A stretch of DNA of 64,000 nt from CAXMQZ01 sp963707075 (GTDB lineage Bacteria > Acidobacteriota > Thermoanaerobaculia > Multivoradales > JAHEKO01), in NCBI GenBank assembly GCA_963707075.1, contig CAVPOX010000015.1:372001-436000 (forward strand), read 5' to 3'. Shown piece by piece: positions 32,823 to 40,999 of the stretch (positions within the stretch are counted from its first letter, which is position 1; every line of letters starts with the position of its first letter). A program made the position numbers and the translations under genes. Under the pieces are notes generated by a model. That model saw only the letters and a program-made list of their open reading frames with translations, had not been told where the DNA came from and did not search any database.

Positions 32823-35042
32823 GTGATTGCGGTGAAGCTGGCAACTCTTTCGAGGATCCTGGCGCTGCCGCTACTCGTGTCCGATTCGACCCATGCGGCT
32901 GATACCGACCCGACCCGTCCGTCACGCGCCGACCGGCCGGTGGTTGCACCTTCGATGGTCACCGAACCTCCCTTGATCGATGGAGAGGTGCTCAACGATC
33001 CTGCCTACCAGAACACAGAGCCAGCCAGGAACTTTTGGCAGACGCAGCCGCACGAGGGGCAGCCGGCGAGTGAACTAACCGAAGTCTACATCGTCAATAC
33101 GGCTTCGACACTCTACTTCGGGATCGTCTGCCATGACCGTCAACCGGACGAGATTATTGTCACCAGTAGCCGACGGGACTCTTCGTTGGTCGACACCGAC
33201 AGTTTCCAGATCATCCTCGACACCTACCGCGACGAACTGACAGGGTTCGTCTTTGGCACCAATCCGGCGGGAATCGAGTACGACGGGCAAGTCACTCGAG
33301 AGGGTCAGGGGGGATTTGGCTCTCAGGGCGGGCTCAATCTCGATTGGGATGGCGCCTGGGAAGTGAAAGCGAAGATCTCAGAGGTCGGCTGGAGCGCTGA
33401 GATGGCAGTTCCCTTCCGCACGCTCCGCTTCCCACCAGGGCGGGAACAGACCTGGGGGGTCAATTTCCAACGCAACATTCGGCGCCGTTCGGAGGTGGTC
33501 TACTGGGCACGGTTGCCGATGCAGTTCGACCTTTATCGACTCTCGTTCGCGGGAGTGTTGGAGAAACTCGACATCCCGCGCCAGCAGAACTTGAAATTGA
33601 TGCCTTACGCCCTCGGATCGGGTCAAAAGTCGGGTGTCGAGGGAGCTCAAGTGGAGAGAGACTCCAATGTCGGCCTCGATGTCAAGTACAGCATCACTCC
33701 AAGCCTGACCCTCGATGGAACCGTCAACACGGATTTTGCCGAAGTGGAGGCGGATTTCGTGCAGGTGAACCTGGACAGGTTCAACTTGTTCTTTCCGGAG
33801 AAGCGTCCCTTCTTTCTCGAGAACGCTGGCTATTTCTCGGTTGGGGTTCCAGCGGAGCTGCAACTCTTCTACAGCCGTCGTATCGGATTGGGACCCGATG
33901 GTGAGGTGATTCCGATCGATGGGGGAGTGCGTCTGTCCGGCAAGGCCGGGCAGATGAACCTCGGTCTGCTCTACATGGGCACGGACGAGGTCGAGGACGC
34001 AGCGCCGGATAACCGATTCGCCGTCGCCCGGCTCGGACGAGACCTGCCGAATCGATCGTTCATCGGTGGCATTCTGATCAATCGTAACGGTAGTGGTCAG
34101 TACGCCGGCGAAGACGAAAGCAACTGGACCTATGGGGTTGACGGGCGCTGGGGGATCGGTGACAACGGGACGGTCGAGGGTTTTGTGGCTCAGACGGAAA
34201 CTCCCGGGGAGGAGGGTGATCAGCATGCCTACTACCTGTCAGGGCAACAGGACACGGAGCTGTGGTCGATGTCCGCCAGCTATACGGAAGTAGCCGAAGG
34301 GTTCAATCCGGAGGTCGGCTTTTTGACCCGCCGTGGCTACCGCAAGCCGAGTGGTTTCCTGCTCCGCAGAATCCGACCCAAGAACATGGGGAAGCTATTC
34401 GAGCTTCGACCCCATGTCTCCTACCGGGGGTATTGGGACTTCGAAGGATTTCAGGAGACAGGTTTTCTGCACATCGACAATCACTGGGAGTTTCGGCAGG
34501 GTGCCGAAGTGCACACCGGCGTGAATTTCACTACCGAAGGCGTCAAGGAGCCCTTCGAGATTTCCGACGGCATCATCGTGCCGATTGGCACCTACGACAA
34601 CAGCGAGGTGCAGCTGGTTGCATTCACCAATCAGTCGAATCCACTCAGTGTGGAAGCGCGACTGGTCGCAGGCGGCTTCTTCGGCGGCGATCGAATTGCG
34701 TTTTCACCTGGGATGGCTTTTCGCATTGGTGACCGATTTCAATCATCGCTGAGTTGGAACTACAACGACATCAGTCTTCCCGAGGGAGATTTCGAAACCA
34801 ATCTGGGCCGCCTGCGATTGTCGTACTCGTTCACCCTGCGCCTCTTTGTGCAGGCACTGTTTCAATACAGCGATCGAGACGATCTCTGGGCGACCAACCT
34901 GCGTTTCGGTTGGCTGAACACCGCCAGCACAGGTCTGTATCTGGTGTACAACGAGATTCGTGATTCGGGTGACGGCACTACCGGCATCCCCGATCGCAGT
35001 ATCGTCCTCAAGTACAGTCACCTGTTCGACCTCCTGAAGTAG
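32823..35042 (+). CDS. DUF5916/CBM9-like outer-membrane protein
   Basis: This 739-residue protein has a short signal-like N-terminus and then a CBM9-like domain (LIDGEVLNDPAYQNTEPARNFWQ, VYIVNTASTLYFGIVCHD, WSAEMAVPFRTLRF). The rest, from about residue 230, is a beta-barrel with the DUF5916 block VNTDFAEVEADFVQVNLDRF and FFPEKRPFFLENAGYF and many amphipathic strands. It probably sits in the outer membrane and may bind or admit glycans; no activity is established for the family. The start is GTG at 32823 or 32832. The 240 bases upstream hold an inverted repeat GCCCAT...ATGGGC but no convincing promoter. Confidence 0.88.
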   Translation: MIAVKLATLSRILALPLLVSDSTHAADTDPTRPSRADRPVVAPSMVTEPPLIDGEVLNDPAYQNTEPARNFWQTQPHEGQPASELTEVYIVNTASTLYFGIVCHDRQPDEIIVTSSRRDSSLVDTDSFQIILDTYRDELTGFVFGTNPAGIEYDGQVTREGQGGFGSQGGLNLDWDGAWEVKAKISEVGWSAEMAVPFRTLRFPPGREQTWGVNFQRNIRRRSEVVYWARLPMQFDLYRLSFAGVLEKLDIPRQQNLKLMPYALGSGQKSGVEGAQVERDSNVGLDVKYSITPSLTLDGTVNTDFAEVEADFVQVNLDRFNLFFPEKRPFFLENAGYFSVGVPAELQLFYSRRIGLGPDGEVIPIDGGVRLSGKAGQMNLGLLYMGTDEVEDAAPDNRFAVARLGRDLPNRSFIGGILINRNGSGQYAGEDESNWTYGVDGRWGIGDNGTVEGFVAQTETPGEEGDQHAYYLSGQQDTELWSMSASYTEVAEGFNPEVGFLTRRGYRKPSGFLLRRIRPKNMGKLFELRPHVSYRGYWDFEGFQETGFLHIDNHWEFRQGAEVHTGVNFTTEGVKEPFEISDGIIVPIGTYDNSEVQLVAFTNQSNPLSVEARLVAGGFFGGDRIAFSPGMAFRIGDRFQSSLSWNYNDISLPEGDFETNLGRLRLSYSFTLRLFVQALFQYSDRDDLWATNLRFGWLNTASTGLYLVYNEIRDSGDGTTGIPDRSIVLKYSHLFDLLK

Positions 35043-35084
35043 CCTGTCGAGGTATAGTTCTCGGGTTCCCCGGGGAAGGTGAGC

Positions 35085-36170
35085 ATGAACGGTCAACCCA
35101 GAAGAGTGGTCATCGGGCGCGGTTGGGTACTCACTCTTGCCGCTCTGATGATCATCATCTACGGCTTGAAGACCGCGCAGGCGATCGTGGTGCCTATCTT
35201 GCTGGCTCTGTTCGTGGCGATGGTCGGCACACCGCCGCTCTTCTGGATGCGGCGCAAGGGGGTACCCAACTCGATAGCCGTACTGATCGTGGTCCTTGGA
35301 ATGCTGGCGATCATGGCCTTGTTCGGCAGCTTGGTCGGCACGTCGATCGCAGAGTTCACCAGCCGGGTGCCGTACTACCAGCACCGGCTCGATGTTCTAC
35401 TGAACGACTTCCTGTCTCGCCACGAGCTGACGGAACGGATCGGATCGGTGCGAGACCTCGTCCAACTGGTCGATCCTGGTGGCGCCATGGATCTGGCCGC
35501 CCGCCTGCTCAACGGGTTGGGGGGAGTCCTGAACAATGCCTTCCTGATCATGTTTACCGCGATCTTCGTGCTGATCGAGGCCTGGAGCTTCCCTGCCAAG
35601 CTGAGCCAGGTCGCCGGTTCAGGTGATGCCTCAAAGACCCTGAGTCGCTTCTCCAAGAGTCTCAACAGGTATATCGGATTGAAGACCGCCATCAGTTTGG
35701 TTACCGGCCTGATCGTGGGCCTCTGGGTGGGTCTTGTCGGCCTGGACTTTCCGATTCTCTGGGGGCTGTTGGCCTTCCTGCTCAATTACGTTCCCAATAT
35801 CGGTTCGATCATCGCTGCCGTTCCTGCCGTGTTGCTGGCAGTGGTGCAATTGGGTGCCGGAGAAGCAATCCTGATCGCGATGGGGTACCTGGCGGTCAAC
35901 CTGCTAATCGGAAACTTCATCGAGCCGCGTTTGATGGGACGCAGCATGGGGCTCTCGACGCTGGTGGTCTTCCTCTCCTTGATTTTCTGGGGTTGGGTGC
36001 TGGGTCCGGTCGGGATGTTGCTCTCGGTACCCCTCACCATGACCCTGGTCATCGCCCTGGAAAGTAGTACCTCTACGCGACGGTTCGCCCTGTTGCTCTG
36101 TGAGGCCCCGGCGGATCTTGGTCGGGTTCCGACCGAGGAAGAGTCAGCGGATTCAGTCTCTGGCCACTAG
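35085..36170 (+). CDS. AI-2E family transporter
   Basis: This 361-residue membrane protein has about eight helices and the family core VGLDFPILWGLLAFLLNYVPNIGSIIAAVPAVLL followed by IEPRLMGRSMGLSTLVVFLSLIFWGWVLGPVGMLLSVPLT. The family includes TqsA, linked to autoinducer-2 export, and Na+/H+ antiporters, so the name does not fix the substrate. ATG at 35085 follows GGGGAAGG; a GTG two codons earlier is possible. It lies 42 bases downstream of the outer-membrane protein gene and may be co-transcribed with it. Confidence 0.9.
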   Translation: MNGQPRRVVIGRGWVLTLAALMIIIYGLKTAQAIVVPILLALFVAMVGTPPLFWMRRKGVPNSIAVLIVVLGMLAIMALFGSLVGTSIAEFTSRVPYYQHRLDVLLNDFLSRHELTERIGSVRDLVQLVDPGGAMDLAARLLNGLGGVLNNAFLIMFTAIFVLIEAWSFPAKLSQVAGSGDASKTLSRFSKSLNRYIGLKTAISLVTGLIVGLWVGLVGLDFPILWGLLAFLLNYVPNIGSIIAAVPAVLLAVVQLGAGEAILIAMGYLAVNLLIGNFIEPRLMGRSMGLSTLVVFLSLIFWGWVLGPVGMLLSVPLTMTLVIALESSTSTRRFALLLCEAPADLGRVPTEEESADSVSGH

Positions 36171-36239
36171 GCAGGAACCAGCCGCCAACGCTGTCAGGAG
36201 CCCCTCTCATACGGCGGGGCCAGTGTATGCATTCAATCG

Positions 36240-36273
36240 AATTTCTGTATCTCGGCCAGGAGTGTCAGAAATT
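36240..36273. repeat. Inverted repeat upstream of the GGDEF-EAL gene
   Basis: AATTTCTG (36240-36247) and CAGAAATT (36266-36273) are perfect 8-bp inverted arms separated by 18 bases, about 70 bases before the ATG at 36345. It could be an operator or a long-loop stem. No known motif was matched. Confidence 0.35.
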
Positions 36274-36344
36274 ATGGGCCAGCGGCAACTAGGTTTATGA
36301 AGGCAGGTTACGGGCATCGCAGGGTGCCGGAAGAGGAATTAGCG

Positions 36345-38513
36345 ATGAGCCAGAATATGTCAACCCCATCAAACCGGGCCGAGAATGAGATTGTCGCTCT
36401 TCAGGAGCGCATTGCACACCTGGAGAGGCTGGCGGTGAATCCGCTGGGAGGAGGGGAGCCGAGCGACAGCCGCGCCTTGGAGTGCCGCGACCTCTTTTCC
36501 CATTCTCCTGGCGCGTATGCGTTGCATGTCCTGATCCTCGATGAGGGCGGCCAGCCCGTAGATTTCAAGTGCCTGGAAGTCAACAGCGCCTTCGAGTGCC
36601 TGATGGACAAGACCGGAGAGGAACTGCTAGGCCAACAGGCGAGCGAACTCTTCTCCGAGTCGGAGGTGGAGTCGATGCTGCCGATGCTGGTCAAAGTGGC
36701 TCAGGGGCAGCAGCCGACGCGATTCGAGCATGATTCGCGGGCCTTGGGCAGGTGCCTCGATATCACCGCATTCTCGCCGCGCGCAGGTTATTTTGCGACC
36801 ATCATTTCGGATGTCACGCACAGACGCCAGACGGAGGAGACTCTGCGGGTCCGAACCGCCTACTTCAAGCAACTCTTCGAGAGCTCACCCCTCGGCATCG
36901 TTCTGCTCGACAACAGCGAGAGGATTGTCGAGTGCAACCAGGGTTTCGAAGAGCTCTTTGGCTTTACGCGAGAGGAAGCGAGGGGGCAAGCTATCAACAA
37001 GTTGATTGTTGGAGACGATCAGTTCAGCGATGCCCGGCTCCTGACGGAGAGGGTCTTGCAAGGTGAGCTGGTCGACGCCGAGGGCGTGAGGTACCGCAGG
37101 GACGGGCAAGCAGTCGACGTTCGTATCCTGGCGCATCCGATTCACCTCGATGAAAAGCAGATCGGGATCTATGGCATTTACAGCGATATCAGTCGACGGA
37201 AACGGGACGGGCTGACACAACTGGTCAACCGTTCAACCTTCATGGAGAGGCTTGGCATGGAGCTCGAGAGAGCCACGCGCACCAGCAAGCTGACGGCGGT
37301 GCTGACCCTCGACCTGGATCACCTCAAGGACGTCAATGACACCTACGGTTTGGGTGTCGGGGACGCCGTGCTTCTCGGTGTTGCCGAGCGTCTGCGCGGC
37401 ACCTTGCGGACCGGGACCTCCATCGCCCGGCTGGGAGGTGACGAATTCGGAGTATTGCAGGTCGATCTCTCCGACGCCGGCAACGCTGCCGGCCTGGCTC
37501 GTCGGCTGTTGGCTTCACTGGAAGCACCTCTACAGGTAGGGGATCAGACGATCCATGTGGGGGCGAGTGTGGGCATAGCAGTGGCCCCGTCGGGTGGGGT
37601 CGTCAACGCCAACCAACTGCTGGCCCAGTCCGAACGCGCCCTGGCTGAAGCGAAAGGCGAAGGAGGAAGACGGTACAGGTTTCACGCTGAGCAGATGGAT
37701 CGAGAGGTACAGGATCGCATGCTGTTGGGCCAGGAGCTACACAGCGCCATCGACCGTGACGAGCTCTATTTGGAGTATCAGCCCCAGATCGCCTTGCCGG
37801 AGCAACGCCTGGTCGGTGTCGAAGCGCTGTTGCGATGGCGGCATCCGAGCGGCAGAAGGGTCGGGCCCGATCGGTTTATCCCGGTCGCGGAGGCGTGCGG
37901 CATGATCGTTCCGATCGGTAACTGGGTCCTAAGGACTGCCTGCGCACAGGCCGTGGATTGGCAACGCAGGTTCTCTCTTGATGTGCCGGTAGCGGTCAAC
38001 CTTTCGGCGGTGCAATTCAAGGACCCGACCTTTTGCGACACGGTGATCTCGGCGCTGGAAGAGTCGGGTTTGCGACCGGAGATGTTGGAGCTGGAGCTGA
38101 CCGAGCGGATTCTCATTCAGGCGACCGAATTGGTCACGCGGACCTTGAGTCGTCTGCAGGACCTGGGTGTCAGACTGGCCCTGGATGATTTTGGCAAGGG
38201 CTACTCTTCGTTGGAGTACATTCGTCTGTTGCCCTTGCAGAAACTGAAAATCGACCGATCCTTCATCAACAAGCTCGAAGACGATGGCAGCGATGCCGCC
38301 ATCGTCAGTGCGATCACCGTGTTGGGTAGTAAGTTGGGATTGACGGTTCTGGCTGAGGGCGTTGAACGACAGAGTCAGCTCGACCTGCTGGCACAGGAGG
38401 GCTGTCATGAGATTCAGGGGTTCTTCTTCAGCCCACCAGTGGCACCGGAGAGAGTGACAGAGCTCATGACCGAGGGGAATGGCTGTATTGTGCCGGCAAG
38501 CCTCGCCACCTGA
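36345..38513 (+). CDS. PAS-PAS-GGDEF-EAL c-di-GMP signalling protein
   Basis: This 722-residue protein opens with a short coiled coil, then has two PAS domains (about residues 40-160 and 170-295), a GGDEF domain with the intact motif ARLGGDEFGV and an EAL domain with VEALLRW, LDDFGKGYSSLEYI and LKIDRSFI. Both catalytic signatures look intact, so it could make and break c-di-GMP; EAL activity usually dominates in such hybrids. No RxxD inhibitory site is seen before GGDEF. There is no membrane segment. ATG at 36345 (GAGG upstream) is preferred to 36297. A second GGDEF-EAL gene and two PilZ genes lie within 10 kb. Confidence 0.93.
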   Translation: MSQNMSTPSNRAENEIVALQERIAHLERLAVNPLGGGEPSDSRALECRDLFSHSPGAYALHVLILDEGGQPVDFKCLEVNSAFECLMDKTGEELLGQQASELFSESEVESMLPMLVKVAQGQQPTRFEHDSRALGRCLDITAFSPRAGYFATIISDVTHRRQTEETLRVRTAYFKQLFESSPLGIVLLDNSERIVECNQGFEELFGFTREEARGQAINKLIVGDDQFSDARLLTERVLQGELVDAEGVRYRRDGQAVDVRILAHPIHLDEKQIGIYGIYSDISRRKRDGLTQLVNRSTFMERLGMELERATRTSKLTAVLTLDLDHLKDVNDTYGLGVGDAVLLGVAERLRGTLRTGTSIARLGGDEFGVLQVDLSDAGNAAGLARRLLASLEAPLQVGDQTIHVGASVGIAVAPSGGVVNANQLLAQSERALAEAKGEGGRRYRFHAEQMDREVQDRMLLGQELHSAIDRDELYLEYQPQIALPEQRLVGVEALLRWRHPSGRRVGPDRFIPVAEACGMIVPIGNWVLRTACAQAVDWQRRFSLDVPVAVNLSAVQFKDPTFCDTVISALEESGLRPEMLELELTERILIQATELVTRTLSRLQDLGVRLALDDFGKGYSSLEYIRLLPLQKLKIDRSFINKLEDDGSDAAIVSAITVLGSKLGLTVLAEGVERQSQLDLLAQEGCHEIQGFFFSPPVAPERVTELMTEGNGCIVPASLAT

Positions 38514-38775
38514 TGGGCAGTAAAGCGGAGCTCAAAGAGCAGCTTCGCCGCCGACTTTGGCAGGGTGAAGAAAGTTCCTGCAGCGCTATTGCGGGAAACC
38601 ACTCCGAATGCAGGAGCGCAACCTCCAGATGGAGGTCGTGTATCTCAGGCTTGAGGAAATAGGGCCGCCGCTCGGGGCCTCGACAAAGGCACCCGCCACG
38701 GGTCAGGAGGGTGCAAAACCGAACGACGGCCGAGCGAATTGTAACCCGAATCGGTCACACAGCGATACCCCTGCT

Positions 38776-39648
38776 TCAGGTGGCCGATGAGGGCTTGGCA
38801 AACGTCCGGCTGACGAAGGCTTTGGCGGTCTCGAGGGAGAGTCCAAAGCGGACAGCCACTTCGACCGTCTCGATCGGTTCCAGGTTGCCGCTGGCCAGCA
38901 TGCTCCAGAGCTCGAGCACCAGCGGCGGAACTCCCGGGACTCGACTCCCGGGGGGAACAGACTCCAGGCTGATCTCCCTGCCGGTAAGCCTCCTGATCCA
39001 CTCGACCAGCTCGCCGAAGGACACGGCCTGCGCGCTGATTGGAATGCTTAGCTTTTCGGCCGCCGGGTTGCTCCGCACGGCGATCGCCAGGTCGGCCACG
39101 TTGTGCGCACAGACAAAGGGATAGGGTTTGTCAGGGTCTCCGATGATCACGACGTTCGGGCCAGACTGTAGCTGGGCCCCGAGGATCGTGCCGATCCACG
39201 ATTCCATGAAAAGACCCGGGCGGAGGATGGTGTAGTTCAACCCGCTCGCGATGAGCGCCCGCTCGGTTGCGACCTTCGCCCGGGCCAGGGCGACAGGTGA
39301 GTCCGCGGCGAAACCGTGCGCCGACACGAAGATGAACTGATCGATGCCAGCGGACCTGGCTGCCGTGATGAGATTTTCGTATCCGTTGCGATCCACCGAG
39401 TCGACGTTGTCTTTCCCGCCGCGCTGGGCAGCCGTAGCGGTAGCGATGACGCGATCGACTCCTACCAAGGCTCGGTCGAGGCTCGGTGGGTTCTTCAAGT
39501 CTCCCAGGGCGCCTTCAGCGCCTGCCGTCTGGAGTTGAGAATAGTCCGCGCCTTCGCGGACGAGAGCCCTGACTGGCTCTCCCATCTTCAGAAGTCGATG
39601 CGCGATGTGCCCGCCCAGCCTGCCTGTAGCTCCGACAACCAGGTCCAT
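38776..39648 (-). CDS. NmrA-like NAD(P)-binding protein
   Basis: This 290-residue protein is an atypical short-chain dehydrogenase. The dinucleotide motif is DLVVGATGRLGGHIAHRLL at the very N-terminus, and GVDRVIATATAAQ and LNYTILRPGLFMESWIG follow. The usual YxxxK catalytic pair is missing, as in NmrA/HSCARG redox sensors and some plant reductases. It may act as a redox-sensing or quinone-related oxidoreductase. The 262 bases between it and the convergent GGDEF-EAL gene contain only a short palindrome, ACCTCCA-GA-TGGAGGT at 38621-38636. Confidence 0.88.
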   Translation of the reverse strand: MDLVVGATGRLGGHIAHRLLKMGEPVRALVREGADYSQLQTAGAEGALGDLKNPPSLDRALVGVDRVIATATAAQRGGKDNVDSVDRNGYENLITAARSAGIDQFIFVSAHGFAADSPVALARAKVATERALIASGLNYTILRPGLFMESWIGTILGAQLQSGPNVVIIGDPDKPYPFVCAHNVADLAIAVRSNPAAEKLSIPISAQAVSFGELVEWIRRLTGREISLESVPPGSRVPGVPPLVLELWSMLASGNLEPIETVEVAVRFGLSLETAKAFVSRTFAKPSSAT

Positions 39649-39769
39649 AAGCCTTCTCCTTTGTGCGCCGCTCTATTCTACCCGCTGGCGGTCGCGACGT
39701 GATTCGTCGTCAGGGCGCAACGGTTCGGGAGCTTCAAAGTGTGGCATAGACTTGGCGGGAAGACCGATA

Positions 39770-40999
39770 ATGATGAGCCATTTCAGTGGGCAGCGGAAGT
39801 GGACCAACATCCTGCTGACAGCAGGTTCGGTAGTCCTGTCCTTGTCGGTGTGGTTCGCCGGATCCGCCGTGGTGCCGCAGCTGATTCTCGAGTGGAACTT
39901 GACGCCTCGACAGCAGTCCTGGATGACCATGACAGTTCAGTTGGGGTTTGTCGTTGGCGCCCTGTCGAGCGCCACATTCAACCTTTCCGACCGAGTGTCG
40001 ACCCGCAAGCTGCTGGCGGCCAGCTCGCTGGCTGCGGCTCTTGCCACTGGCGCAATACCCTTTGTCCCCGGTGTCCAGTGGGCTCTTGTTTGTCGATTTC
40101 TGAGCGGCTTGTTTCTCGCGGGAGTCTATCCACCAGGCATGAAATTGATGGCGACGTGGACCAAGCGGGACCGCGGTCTGGGGATCGGAATCCTGGTAGG
40201 TGCGTTGACTTTGGGTTCGGCGGTGCCGCATCTGCTGAGTGTCTTGCCGATCGGAAGTAGCACGGGCATGCCGCCATGGCGAAGTGTCCTCCTGATCACG
40301 GCCGGACTCGGTGTTGTCGCCGCGGTGATCGCCGTCTGCTGGTTGCAGGATGGACCGTATCTGCCGTCCTCGGCGCCGTTCGATTGGCGATTCATCGAGC
40401 GAGCCTTGCGACATCCCCCGACTCGTTACGCCAACCTGGGGTATCTGGGCCACATGTGGGAGCTCTATGCCATGTGGGCTTGGGTGCCCCTTTATCTGCT
40501 GACGAGTTTCGGCGATTCGGGGCTCGATCTGCGTATCGCGCGCTTGGCGGGATTTTCTACGATTGCTGTCGGGGCCGTGGGTTGCGTGTTCGCGGGCAAG
40601 TTGGCCGATCGGTTTGGCCGGACTCTCATCTCGAGCGCCAGTCTGGTGGTGTCCGGTACCTGCTCGGTTCTCGTGGGCGGACTCTTCTCCCGTCCCGTCC
40701 TGCTGATGGGAATCTGCCTGATTTGGGGTTTCGCGGTGATCGCTGACAGCGCTCAATTCAGTGCGGCAGTATCCGAGCTGACTGATGAGCGCTATGTCGG
40801 CACGGCTCTGACGCTGCAGACCTGCCTCGGTTTTCTCCTCACCCTGGTTTCGATCCGGTTGATTCCCGAATTGGCCGAGAGAGCAGGCTGGCGATGGGTA
40901 TTCCTGAGTTTGACTCCTGGGCCCATCCTGGGGATCTGGAGCATGATCCGTTTGCGCGCTCAACCGGAGGCTGTCCGCATGGCCTCGGGGAAGCGCTAG
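39770..40999 (+). CDS. Major facilitator superfamily transporter
   Basis: This 409-residue protein has about 12 membrane segments. The cytoplasmic loop between helices 2 and 3 reads NLSDRVSTRKLLA, and GKLADRFGRTLI in the second half matches the MFS signature (GxLaDrxGRr). It has GIYPPGMKLMATWTKRDRGLGIGILVG in helices 4-5, common in nitrate/nitrite- and sugar-type MFS proteins. The substrate is unknown. ATG at 39770 or the adjacent ATG at 39773 follows GGGAAG; an upstream extension to 39605 overlaps the divergent NmrA gene and is rejected. Its stop shares CTAG with the convergent gene. Confidence 0.9.
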   Translation: MMSHFSGQRKWTNILLTAGSVVLSLSVWFAGSAVVPQLILEWNLTPRQQSWMTMTVQLGFVVGALSSATFNLSDRVSTRKLLAASSLAAALATGAIPFVPGVQWALVCRFLSGLFLAGVYPPGMKLMATWTKRDRGLGIGILVGALTLGSAVPHLLSVLPIGSSTGMPPWRSVLLITAGLGVVAAVIAVCWLQDGPYLPSSAPFDWRFIERALRHPPTRYANLGYLGHMWELYAMWAWVPLYLLTSFGDSGLDLRIARLAGFSTIAVGAVGCVFAGKLADRFGRTLISSASLVVSGTCSVLVGGLFSRPVLLMGICLIWGFAVIADSAQFSAAVSELTDERYVGTALTLQTCLGFLLTLVSIRLIPELAERAGWRWVFLSLTPGPILGIWSMIRLRAQPEAVRMASGKR